A stretch of 64,000 nucleotides of DNA, taken from Variovorax davisae (GTDB lineage: Bacteria; Pseudomonadota; Gammaproteobacteria; Burkholderiales; Burkholderiaceae_C). The notes under the pieces are model-generated. The model saw only the letters and a program-made list of their open reading frames with translations. It was not told the DNA's origin and did not search any database. Each line of letters begins with the position of its first letter. The first letter of the stretch is position 1. The translations under genes were made by a program, and so were the position numbers. Where the stretch lies: positions 124,001 through 188,000 of the forward strand of contig NZ_JASZYS010000008.1 of NCBI RefSeq assembly GCF_030316845.1, read 5' to 3'. Shown here piece after piece: positions 16,901-24,909 of the stretch.

Positions 16901-17773
16901 ATGCTCCTGTTCCAGCTTCTGGTCAACGGCGTGCAGGTCGGCGCGCTGTACGCGCTGATCGCGGTCGGCTTTTCGCTGATCTTCGGCTCCACGAAGGTCT
17001 TTCACTTCGCCCATGGCGCGACCTTCACGCTCGCTGCCTACGTCTTCTACGACCTGTACAGCGTTCGCCATCTGCATTGGCCGTTGGCCGCGCTGGCTGC
17101 GGCCGGGTCCGCAGTCGTCTTCGGCGTTCTTCTGGACCGGTTGGTGTATGAGCCGATACGGCGCCATCGCGGGTCGTTCTTCACTTTGTTCGTGGCCTCG
17201 TTCGGCGCTGGCATCGTCGTGCAGAACCTGGTCGGCATGGCGTTCGGACGCAGCTTCGTCTCTGTTTCTACGCCGCTTTCCAAGGGCATCGAGGTCATGA
17301 GCGGCGTGTTCGTGGCCCCCCTCGCCGGCATCGCAATCCTGTGCGCACTGTTGTTCTTCGGCGCGCTGCAGTTCCTGCTGATGCGCACACGCGTGGGCAT
17401 GGGCATGCGCGCGCTGTCGGAGAACCCCGAGTTGGTGCGCGCCTACGGCCTCAGCCCGCAACGCCTGTCTGTGTTCGTGTTCGCGCTGGGTTCGTTGCTG
17501 GTGGTACCAGCCGCTGTTCTGACGGCCGCCAGTTCGGGCTTGAATCCGGCCATCGGCCACCACGCGATGCTCGTCAGTCTCGCGGCCACCATCGTGGGCG
17601 GCGTGGGCAGCCTGCGCGGCGCGGCGTGTGCAGGGCTGCTGCTCGGCATGGCGGAAAACCTTGCACTGCTGCAGTTCGGCTCGCAATGGAGCGAGGCCGT
17701 GACCTTCATCGTGCTCTTCCTTTTCATCCTGGTGCGGCCCTCCGGCTTCTTCGGCCGAGCTGTCGCACATTGA
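16901..17773 (+). CDS. livH: LivH-type ABC permease
   Basis: 290-residue inner-membrane permease with about eight hydrophobic segments. It starts LLFQLLVNGVQVGALYALIA, the standard LivH opening. The conserved cytoplasmic loop MRTRVGMGMRALSENPELVR and the later ATIVGGVGSLRGA are present. It pairs with the LivM homologue at 17786, and the spacing from the binding-protein gene is 18 bases. The symbol indicates family, not amino-acid specificity. Confidence 0.93.
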   Translation: MLLFQLLVNGVQVGALYALIAVGFSLIFGSTKVFHFAHGATFTLAAYVFYDLYSVRHLHWPLAALAAAGSAVVFGVLLDRLVYEPIRRHRGSFFTLFVASFGAGIVVQNLVGMAFGRSFVSVSTPLSKGIEVMSGVFVAPLAGIAILCALLFFGALQFLLMRTRVGMGMRALSENPELVRAYGLSPQRLSVFVFALGSLLVVPAAVLTAASSGLNPAIGHHAMLVSLAATIVGGVGSLRGAACAGLLLGMAENLALLQFGSQWSEAVTFIVLFLFILVRPSGFFGRAVAH

Positions 17774-17785
17774 GAGGGCACCGTC

Positions 17786-18664
17786 ATGCTTTCCTACGTT
17801 CTCAACCTGGCCACGCTCGTGTGCATCAACGCGGTACTGGCCATCACGCTGAACTTCATCATGGGCTACGCGGGAATCTTCTCGCTCGCGCACGCGGTGT
17901 TCTTTGGCGTGGGGGCCTATGCGGCCGCCAATGTTGCGCTGCATGTCGGCCCTTCGCTGCTGCTGGCCGTACCGGCCGCGATGGCTGCGGCCGCTGTGCT
18001 CTCGCTGGTCCTCGCGCTGCCGGCGCTGCGCGTGCGCGGCGAATACTTCGTTGCCGCCTCCCTGGGCCTGCAGGTGCTGGGCGCGACGGTGTTCGCCGAA
18101 TGGAAAGGCGCCACCGGCGGCCTGGGTGGATTGATCGGTATTCCGCCCGCACAACTGTTCGGCCGCGAACTTGGCGATCCCGCGGCCTTCCTCGCCTTGT
18201 CACTGGCTTGCCTGCTGATGGTCGTTGGCCTCACCACCTTGCTGCTGAATTCCGGCTTCGGACGCAACCTGCAGGCCATCCGTGACAGCGAATCGGCGGC
18301 CCACGCCTTCGGCAAGAACGTGGCGGCGATCAAGACGCTGTCGGTCGTGATCTCCTCGGCCCTGACGGGTATCGCCGGCGCGCTTTACGCGTTCTACCTG
18401 GGCTTCATCAACGTGGAGAGCTTCATGCTCGACAACTCCGTGCTGGTGATGGCGATGGTCATCATCGGCGGCACCGGCACGCTGCTCGGACCGATCGTCG
18501 GCGCCCTGCTGCTCATGCTGCTGCCCAGCCTGTTCAGCTATATGAGCTTCCTGCCGCAGGCGGAGATCGGCGCCATCCAGCAGATCGCCTACGGCCTGGC
18601 CATGGTGGTGCTGATGATGCTGCGGCCCGGCGGGCTGGTGGGCAGCGCAAGGAGCGGCCGATGA
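17786..18664 (+). CDS. livM: LivM-type ABC permease
   Basis: 292-residue partner permease. It shows TLNFIMGYAGIFSLAHAVFF (N-terminal family signature), ALRVRGEYFVAASLGLQVL and FGRNLQAIRDSESAAHAFG, all standard LivM elements. The stop overlaps the LivG start by four bases. With LivH it forms the membrane channel of the importer. Confidence 0.93.
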   Translation: MLSYVLNLATLVCINAVLAITLNFIMGYAGIFSLAHAVFFGVGAYAAANVALHVGPSLLLAVPAAMAAAAVLSLVLALPALRVRGEYFVAASLGLQVLGATVFAEWKGATGGLGGLIGIPPAQLFGRELGDPAAFLALSLACLLMVVGLTTLLLNSGFGRNLQAIRDSESAAHAFGKNVAAIKTLSVVISSALTGIAGALYAFYLGFINVESFMLDNSVLVMAMVIIGGTGTLLGPIVGALLLMLLPSLFSYMSFLPQAEIGAIQQIAYGLAMVVLMMLRPGGLVGSARSGR

Positions 18665-19434
18665 GCACCGACGTAGATCCGCAGGTGCTGCTGAGCATCC
18701 GCAACCTGAATAAGAGCTTCGGTGGCCTGAAGGTCACCGACGGCGTGACGATGGACTTGCGCGCGGGCCTGGTCACCACGTTGGTGGGGCCGAACGGAGC
18801 GGGCAAGACCACGCTGTTCAACCAGATCACAGGGCACCTCGCTCCCGATTCCGGCGACATCCTCTGGCAGGGCCGTTCGGTGCTCGGCCGGTCGCACTAC
18901 GCCATCGCCCGCATGGGAGTGGCTCGCACCTTTCAGGACCTGCGGCTGTTCGACCAGATGACGGTGGAGGACAACCTGCTCACCGTGATGGAGCCCAGCG
19001 CCTGGGTCTGGCAGCGTGGCGGCCGTGCTGGCGCGCATGCGCGGCGCGACAGGGCGGCGCAGATCCTGAACAAGACCGGTCTGGCCGATGCGGCCAAGGT
19101 GCGTGCGGTCGAGCTGGCCTATGCCGAGCGCAAGTTTTTGAGCCTGGCGCGCATCATGGCCGCGGACGCGAAGATCTGGCTGTTGGACGAACCGGCGTCG
19201 GGCCTGGACCGCGGCTCCTACAAGCTGTTTCTGGAACTGCTGCGCGGCGCAGTGGGCAGTGGCGTCACCGTCTGCATCATCGAACACAACCTGGACATCG
19301 TCTTGAGTGTTTCTGACCGCATCGCCTTTCTGGATCGCGGCAAGCTCCTGGCAGACGGCGACCCCGCCACGATCCTGAAAGACCCGCACCTCGCGGCGAT
19401 CTATTTCGGCGAGCAGACGGAGGCCGCATCATGA
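18661..19434 (+). CDS. livG: LivG-type ABC ATPase
   Basis: 257-residue ATP-binding subunit. Walker A GPNGAGKTT is at about residues 41-49. The FQDLRLFDQMTVEDNL Q-loop region and the LivG-type Walker B IWLLDEPASGLD are present. The signature loop reads LAYAERKFLSLARIM, a departure from the LSGGQ/LPYGDQRRLEIARA form of most LivG proteins. The ATG overlaps the LivM stop, and its own stop overlaps LivF. Confidence 0.92.
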   Translation: MSTDVDPQVLLSIRNLNKSFGGLKVTDGVTMDLRAGLVTTLVGPNGAGKTTLFNQITGHLAPDSGDILWQGRSVLGRSHYAIARMGVARTFQDLRLFDQMTVEDNLLTVMEPSAWVWQRGGRAGAHARRDRAAQILNKTGLADAAKVRAVELAYAERKFLSLARIMAADAKIWLLDEPASGLDRGSYKLFLELLRGAVGSGVTVCIIEHNLDIVLSVSDRIAFLDRGKLLADGDPATILKDPHLAAIYFGEQTEAAS

Positions 19435-20141
19435 GCGCCGTGCTGCAGACCCGCGGTCTGGTGGCCGGTTACGGCGGCCGGCCGGTGCTCGGCGGCATCG
19501 ACATGGCGCTGGGTCCGGCCGAGGTGCTGTGCCTCATCGGTCACAACGGGGCCGGCAAGTCGACGCTGCTCAAGTGTCTCTTCGGCCTGCTGTCGCGCCA
19601 GGGCGGCGACATTCTGCTGGATGGGGTGCCCCTCGGACGCGTGGAGCCCCGGACGCTGACAGCCGCCGGCGTGTCGCTGATGCCCGAGGGGCGTGGCGTC
19701 TTCCCTGGCCTGACCGTGGAAGAGACGCTGAAGCTGGGCATGTGGGCGGCCGGCGTCCCCGCGGCCGAGCGTGCCGACCGCGTCGAGTGGGTTCTTTCCG
19801 TGCTGCCGGCGCTTCGGGATCTGTACCGGCGCCGCACGGGCTCGATGTCGGGCGGGCAGCAGCAAATGGTGTCCATCGGCCGCGCGCTGCTGAGCCGCCC
19901 GCGCTGCCTGCTGATGGACGAACCGTCGATCGGCCTGGCGCCCAAGCTGTTCCAGGACCTGCTGCACCCGATCCGCGACCTGCAGCGCGCCACGGGCATG
20001 TCCATCCTGCTGGTCGAGCAGAACGTCAAGGAAGCGCTGAAGGTCTCGGACCGCGTCATCGTGATGAAGTCCGGCCAGTTGATCCGCGAAGCACAGCCAC
20101 ACGAACTGAGCGACAACGTCGCGTTGATGGAGTTGTATTGA
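19431..20141 (+). CDS. livF: LivF-type ABC ATPase
   Basis: 236-residue second ATPase. It has Walker A GHNGAGKST, LMPEGRGVFPGLTVEETL, the signature MSGGQQQMVSIGRAL and Walker B CLLMDEPSIGLAP. Its ATG overlaps LivG by four bases. It completes a five-component importer together with 15752-19434. Confidence 0.93.
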   Translation: MSAVLQTRGLVAGYGGRPVLGGIDMALGPAEVLCLIGHNGAGKSTLLKCLFGLLSRQGGDILLDGVPLGRVEPRTLTAAGVSLMPEGRGVFPGLTVEETLKLGMWAAGVPAAERADRVEWVLSVLPALRDLYRRRTGSMSGGQQQMVSIGRALLSRPRCLLMDEPSIGLAPKLFQDLLHPIRDLQRATGMSILLVEQNVKEALKVSDRVIVMKSGQLIREAQPHELSDNVALMELY

Positions 20142-20143
20142 GC

Positions 20144-21748
20144 ATGCTGCCCACCCTGTTGCATGTACTGGACCAGCACGCCGCCGAACGTGGCGATGCT
20201 CCGGCTTTCATCGTCGAGGGACGCGCAGTCGACTTCGCCGCGTTCGCGTCCACCGTGGACCGCACGGCCGTCTGGCTGCAGGCCCATGGCGTCCGGCGCG
20301 GCGACCGCGTGGCGGTCTGGCTGGTCAACCGCCTGGAATGGCTGGCCCTGTACTTCGCGCTGGCCCGCATCGGCGCGCCACTCGTGGCCGTGAACACGCG
20401 CTACCGCGCGCACGAGGTGGGCTACCTCTTGGAGAAGTCGTGCGCGAGGCTGCTGGTGATGCAGTCGAACTTCCACAGCATCGATTTCACGGCGCTGATG
20501 GCCGATGTGCCTCAGGCCGCCTTGGCCAGCTTGACCCGAATCGCCATGGTCGACAGCGCCGGAACGGCGCCGCCGGCCACACTGTTCGGGAAACCCGTAA
20601 TCGCCTTCGCGCTGGACGACCTGCCCCCGGCACCAGCCAGCCGGCCTGCCGGCACCGATGCCGACGCTGCCAGCATCCTGTTCACGACCTCGGGCACCAC
20701 CCGTGGCCCCAAGCTCGTCATGCATTCGCAGCGCACGGTGGCCATGCATGCGCAGCGCGTCGCGCGGGCCCATGGGCTGCTGGATGAAGGCACGGCGCTG
20801 CTCGCGGCGCTGCCTTTGTGCGGCGTCTTCGGGTTCTGCGCGGCCATGGCCGCGTTGGCTGCGGGTCGACCCAGTGTTCTCCTCGACACCTTCGACGCAA
20901 CGCGCGCCGCGCGCGCGATCACGCAACACGGCATCACTCACCTGTTCGGCAGCGACGAGATGGTCCAGCGCCTGCTGGACGCGGTGCCGGACGCGCGGCC
21001 GTTCCCCAGCCTTCGCGTTGTCGGCTTCGCGGCGTTTGGCTCCGGTGCGGACGTGCTGGCGCGCGCAGCCTGGGAACGCGGCGTTCCATTGCTTGGCGTC
21101 TACGGTTCCAGCGAGGTGCAAGCGCTGTTCGCGCTGCAGCGGGCCACCCTGCCGCTGGAACAGCGCACCCAAGCCGGTGGCATGCCTGCCCACACGCGTG
21201 CCGCGGTACGCATCCGCGACCTCGGCACGCACGCGCTGCTCCCACCCGGCCAAAGCGGGGTGATCGAGATCCGCTCGGACACCAGCTTCGTCGGCTATTT
21301 GGACGACGCGGCTGCCACGCAGGCCGCCTTGGACGCCGAAGGCTTCTTCCGTACCGGGGACATCGGCCATCTGCGCGACGACGGCAGCCTGGTCTTCGAG
21401 ACGCGCCAAGGCGACGTGATGCGCCTGGGCGGCTACTTGGTGAGTCCCGCCGAGATCGAAGAGGCCCTGAAGGCGCAGGAGAACGTGGCTGAGGTGCAGG
21501 TGGTCGCGGTAGAGATCGAGGGACGCATGCGGGCCGTGGCATTTGCAATCGCCCAGCCGGGCGCGGTACTGGACGTGCAGCGGCTCCAGCAGGCTGTCGC
21601 CTCGGGCCTTGCGTCCTTCAAGGTTCCAGCACGGATCTGGCAGGTGGCGCGCTTCCCCGTTGCCGAGAGTTCCAATGGCACCAAGATCCAGCGTGCCAGG
21701 CTGCGCGAGATGGCCTTGCAGCGCATCGCACAGGGAGATGCCGGATGA
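20144..21748 (+). CDS. AMP-forming acyl-CoA synthetase
   Basis: 534-residue member of the ANL superfamily. The AMP/phosphate loop FTTSGTTRGPK is at residues 180-190. The adenine-binding region is GVYGSSEVQ, the hinge aspartate lies in FFRTGDIGHL, and the C-terminal domain carries SSNGTKIQRARL with the catalytic lysine. It starts two bases after the LivF stop, so it is the last gene of the liv operon. It probably activates the imported acid to its CoA thioester at the membrane. The substrate may be a fatty, aromatic or dicarboxylic acid. It converges on the kinase gene ending at 21772. Confidence 0.9.
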   Translation: MLPTLLHVLDQHAAERGDAPAFIVEGRAVDFAAFASTVDRTAVWLQAHGVRRGDRVAVWLVNRLEWLALYFALARIGAPLVAVNTRYRAHEVGYLLEKSCARLLVMQSNFHSIDFTALMADVPQAALASLTRIAMVDSAGTAPPATLFGKPVIAFALDDLPPAPASRPAGTDADAASILFTTSGTTRGPKLVMHSQRTVAMHAQRVARAHGLLDEGTALLAALPLCGVFGFCAAMAALAAGRPSVLLDTFDATRAARAITQHGITHLFGSDEMVQRLLDAVPDARPFPSLRVVGFAAFGSGADVLARAAWERGVPLLGVYGSSEVQALFALQRATLPLEQRTQAGGMPAHTRAAVRIRDLGTHALLPPGQSGVIEIRSDTSFVGYLDDAAATQAALDAEGFFRTGDIGHLRDDGSLVFETRQGDVMRLGGYLVSPAEIEEALKAQENVAEVQVVAVEIEGRMRAVAFAIAQPGAVLDVQRLQQAVASGLASFKVPARIWQVARFPVAESSNGTKIQRARLREMALQRIAQGDAG

Positions 21749-21771
21749 CCCACTCGCGCGCCGGAGATCGC

Positions 21772-23073
21772 TCAACCCCCGGTGCCATGTACCAGCCGCT
21801 CGAACAGGTCCACCCCGCCCATCTGGCCGCCCTTGAGCATCACCTCCATGCCATCGAGCGCGCGTGACTCGCTGTGCAGCCGGCACAGCGGCGCACCCGG
21901 CGCGACGAGGCCGGCGTAGGAGAGGCCCCAGGCGTCGAGCGCGCGCACGCCCAGGCTCGAGGTGTCGCCGCCGGCGATGCCCAGGCGCAAGACAGGGGTG
22001 GTCGTCAGCGTTTGCGCAAGCAGCAACCCGCAGCAGCGGGCGAGTTCGCGCGCAGGGACTGGCGCCGGCGCGCCACCATCCGACACGGTGCAGGCGAGCA
22101 CGTGTCGCCCCGCGGCCAGCCTGACCGACAGATCGCGCGACGCGCTCGCGCGGTAGAGCCCGTCGGCCTCGACGAGGCGCGACGCATCGAGCCGCACGAT
22201 GTCGTACGACCTGGCGGCCTCGACCTGGCGCGCCGTGACGGGCGACAGGCTGCCCGCGAGCACCAGCACCGGCCCGCGTGCGGCCTCGATGCGCTCGGGC
22301 ACGGACGCACCACGCGCCGGCATCGATCGCGCGACCGCCTCCGTGACGCTGCTCGGTCCGACGGCCAGCAGCGGCGCCTGGGCGGCGTTTCGCCAGAGGG
22401 CCTGCCCGATGACGCTCAGGTCGCCGGCTTCGGCCACGTCGAAGAGCACCGCGCGTGCGCCATCGGACCGCAGCGCAGCGAGACGTGCGGCGACCGCTTC
22501 GGCGCCGGCGCCGTAGAGCGTCCATGGAACGAGGCCGATCCGCTCGATCCCCTGCTGCGACAGATGCCGCCGCAGGTCGGCCTCGTGCATCGGCGTGACC
22601 GGATGGCGCGACATGGTCGGATGGCGATCGATGCGAAACACCTCGCCGCCACTCCCGGCGGCTGCGAACAGGTTGCCGAACAGGCAATGGCGGCCGAGGT
22701 TCGGTTGGCCGCCGAGCAGCGCCACCCAGTCGCTGGCCATCGCGGGCCGCAGCAGGCGGATGGCCTCCCCGATGCTCCCCACATCGGGGGCGCTGTCGAA
22801 AGTCGAGCAGGTCTTGTAGTGCAGCACGCGGGGCGCGATGCGTCGGGCCAGTGCCGCGATCGGCGCCAGTTCGTCGCGCATCTCCTGCGGGTTCATCGCG
22901 CGGGCTGCGCCTGCGATGCCGAGGCAATCCAGGGCGCCCAGCGCTGCGAGGCGCGGCGCATCCGGTGCCTCGAACAGCAGCAGGCTGCGGAGTCCGGCGC
23001 GGGCCGCGGTGGCCAGCGCGTCCGTGGCGCCGGTGAAGTCGTCGCCGTAGTAGAGCAGGGGCGGCGAGTTCAT
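21772..23073 (-). CDS. Four-carbon acid sugar kinase family (DUF1537) protein
   Basis: 433-residue kinase of the OtnK/DUF1537 family. The N-terminal YYGDDFTGATDALATAARAG holds the substrate-binding DDFTGA motif (D11, D12). The C-terminal ATP-binding part shows LRLGIAGGDTSSLGVRAL and ends in LKGGQMGG. Known members phosphorylate four-carbon acid sugars or 3-oxo-isoapionate. Its ATG overlaps the RuBisCO-like protein stop by four bases, so kinase and RuBisCO-like protein are made together. That pairing matches the described OiaK-OiaC/OiaT couple, in which the kinase makes the phosphorylated substrate of the RuBisCO-like enzyme. Assignment to that exact reaction is inference. Confidence 0.88.
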   Translation of the reverse strand: MNSPPLLYYGDDFTGATDALATAARAGLRSLLLFEAPDAPRLAALGALDCLGIAGAARAMNPQEMRDELAPIAALARRIAPRVLHYKTCSTFDSAPDVGSIGEAIRLLRPAMASDWVALLGGQPNLGRHCLFGNLFAAAGSGGEVFRIDRHPTMSRHPVTPMHEADLRRHLSQQGIERIGLVPWTLYGAGAEAVAARLAALRSDGARAVLFDVAEAGDLSVIGQALWRNAAQAPLLAVGPSSVTEAVARSMPARGASVPERIEAARGPVLVLAGSLSPVTARQVEAARSYDIVRLDASRLVEADGLYRASASRDLSVRLAAGRHVLACTVSDGGAPAPVPARELARCCGLLLAQTLTTTPVLRLGIAGGDTSSLGVRALDAWGLSYAGLVAPGAPLCRLHSESRALDGMEVMLKGGQMGGVDLFERLVHGTGG

Positions 23074-24332
23074 CGGCCGAAGAAGCGCAACGCGGCAGCG
23101 AGCTCGGGCGCATCCTGTGCGGCGTCCTCCAGCGCGCGACCGGCGCGCGCCGCGGCCCACGCCTGGCGGATGCTCGCGACGCCTGCGGCCGGTCCGCCCG
23201 GATGCGCGAGGATGCCGCCGCCGGCCATGAAGAGCAGGTCGTCGCGGCCGACCGCCTGCCAGGTGGCCGGCACCGTGCCGGCCCATTGCCCCGAGGAAAA
23301 GGCCGGCATGACGGCGTCGTCGATCCCGTCGGCCAGCGGCGTGAAGCAGTCGCGCGCCGAGGCGACGACCTCGTCGTCGTCCTGGGCGAACTTGCCCTGC
23401 AGTCCGTGCACGTGCATGTGGTCGACGCCGGCCAGCCGCCACAGCGTCTGGTAGGCCTGGAAGCCGATGCCCAGCAGCGGCTGGCGCGACATGGCGCCGA
23501 AGCCGTTGCGATGGCCGTGGATCGCCAGCGGCGTGTGGCGGCGCAGGCTCTGCAGGGCCGAGAATCCGCACCAGTTGAGGCTGGCCATCACGCAGCTGCC
23601 GCCTTCGCGCTCGACCAGGTCGGCGTGCCGGCGCATCGCGTCGGCCTCGTCGCTGATGTTGAAGGCCACCATCACCGATTTGCCCGTTCGGTCGCGGTGC
23701 GCGCGGACCGCCGCCATGACCGCCGGCACGCGCTCGGCCAGCGGGGCATGGACCGGATCGGCGCAGACCTCGTCGTCCTTGATGAAGTCGACGCCGGCCG
23801 CGCACAGCCGTGCCACGAGCTCGGCCGTCTCCCGGGCCGAGAGGCCGACGTTCGGCTTGATGATGGTGCCGACCAGCGCGCCGTGCGCGACCCCGGTGGC
23901 GGCGCGCGTTCCCGCGATGCCGAACCGCGGAAGGTCGAAGCGGGCGCGGTAGGCGGCCGGCAGTTCGAGGTGCTCGAGCCGCATGCCCGTGACCTCGCCG
24001 AGGTCGTACAGGTTGCCGGCCACGGTGGCCGCCAGCGTCGGCAGGTTGGCGCCGACGTTGCCGGCCGGATAGGCGATGCGCACCCGGGCCCGGCGGTAGG
24101 GACCCGCGCGCCCCTGTCGCGCCAGCAGCGCATTGGGCAGCGTGGGTTGCGCGACGCTCTCCAGTTCGTCGATGGACTCGACCACCGCGCGGGCGCGGGC
24201 GCGCAAGGCGTCGGTCTCGCCCTCGACGCGGGCGAAGGTGCCGCAGGACTGCTCGCCGGCCATCACCTCGGCCACGGCGGCCGGGTCGAGCGGCGTCTCG
24301 ACCAGGTAGGTGGCCCTCAGCGGCGCGTTCAC
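23070..24332 (-). CDS. RuBisCO-like protein (form IV)
   Basis: 420-residue RuBisCO large-chain homologue starting at GTG (GTGA overlap with the VOC gene). Active-site counterparts are largely kept: E27 and T32 (EQSCGTF, as E60/T65), N107 (as N123), K159 (GTIIKP, as K175), carbamate lysine K185 with D187/E188 (DFIKDDE), H274 in HGHRNG, K314 in HGLQGKF (loop 6), the SSGQW serine and GGGILAHPGG. The second lysine of the IIKPK motif is N161, a change seen in non-carboxylating RuBisCO-like proteins. It is therefore not a CO2-fixing RuBisCO. Beside a DUF1537 kinase it is most like the 3-oxo-isoapionate-4-phosphate decarboxylase or transcarboxylase/hydrolase enzymes. It acts in the cytoplasm. Confidence 0.9.
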   Translation of the reverse strand: MNAPLRATYLVETPLDPAAVAEVMAGEQSCGTFARVEGETDALRARARAVVESIDELESVAQPTLPNALLARQGRAGPYRRARVRIAYPAGNVGANLPTLAATVAGNLYDLGEVTGMRLEHLELPAAYRARFDLPRFGIAGTRAATGVAHGALVGTIIKPNVGLSARETAELVARLCAAGVDFIKDDEVCADPVHAPLAERVPAVMAAVRAHRDRTGKSVMVAFNISDEADAMRRHADLVEREGGSCVMASLNWCGFSALQSLRRHTPLAIHGHRNGFGAMSRQPLLGIGFQAYQTLWRLAGVDHMHVHGLQGKFAQDDDEVVASARDCFTPLADGIDDAVMPAFSSGQWAGTVPATWQAVGRDDLLFMAGGGILAHPGGPAAGVASIRQAWAAARAGRALEDAAQDAPELAAALRFFGR

Positions 24333-24883
24333 AGCGTGTCCAGGTCGGGGAAGGGCCGCACCGGATCGGCGCCGTCCCAGTCCCGGGCCGCTTCACGGAT
24401 CAGTCGGAACAGGCGCCCCTTGGGCCCGGCCACTTCGGACAACTCGATCGTCGTGCCGGGATGGCAGCCCGGCAGGTCGCTGCGGTCGTCGAAGTACACG
24501 AAGCGGCCGTTCTCGCCGACCTCGCCGCTCATGCACACCTTGAAGCCGGCGGCCTCGGCGCGCCGCAGGTCGGCATCGAAATCCTCGGTCCAGTAGGCGA
24601 AGTGCTGCGCGCCCGCGTGGCCGGCGCGCTGGAAGTCGCGGTACATCGAGGGCACGTCGTTGCGGGTCTGCAGCAGTTCCACCTGCAGGCCGCCGGCATT
24701 GGCCAGCGCCACCGAGTTGTGCGGCTCGTAGCGCTCGCCGCGGTAGCTGAAGTTGCGGATCGGGACCTTGGGGTTGTAGTACCACGGCCCCACGCCGAGC
24801 ACGCGCGACCAATAGTCCATGGCCGCCTCGATGTCGGGCACGAGGTAGGCCACCTGGCGGATCTCGCCGAAGAATCTGCTCAT
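24329..24883 (-). CDS. VOC/glyoxalase-superfamily protein
   Basis: 184-residue single-chain vicinal-oxygen-chelate protein. It opens IRQVAYLVPDIEAAMDYWSR, typical of the methylmalonyl-CoA epimerase/glyoxalase side of the family. Later blocks GAQHFAYWTEDFDADL and GTTIELSEVAG supply a possible H and E metal ligand pair. It sits directly upstream of the RuBisCO-like gene with a GTGA overlap, so it belongs to the same pathway. A metal-dependent isomerase or epimerase of an oxo acid is the best guess; it is unlikely to cleave aromatic rings. Confidence 0.8.
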   Translation of the reverse strand: MSRFFGEIRQVAYLVPDIEAAMDYWSRVLGVGPWYYNPKVPIRNFSYRGERYEPHNSVALANAGGLQVELLQTRNDVPSMYRDFQRAGHAGAQHFAYWTEDFDADLRRAEAAGFKVCMSGEVGENGRFVYFDDRSDLPGCHPGTTIELSEVAGPKGRLFRLIREAARDWDGADPVRPFPDLDTL

Positions 24884-24909
24884 TGCTGTCTTTCCGGATG
24901 CGCTGGTTG

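Noticed and set aside
15755..18154. A 799-codon antisense frame opposite the liv permeases
   Set aside because: Histidine/glutamine/arginine-rich translation typical of an antisense frame. The real permease and receptor genes are on the plus strand.
19541..23113. A 1190-codon minus-strand open frame opposite the liv genes and the ligase
   Set aside because: High GC suppresses stops on the antisense strand. The translation is arginine-rich low complexity, and the plus strand carries complete LivF and ligase domains.
23070..24332. A true CO2-fixing RuBisCO
   Set aside because: IIKPK is IIKPN, no small subunit or phosphoribulokinase is nearby, and the neighbours are a DUF1537 kinase and a TRAP importer.
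24329..24883. Third extradiol dioxygenase
   Set aside because: The protein is only 184 residues with one VOC unit pair and sits in a sugar-acid cluster. An isomerase or epimerase role fits better.
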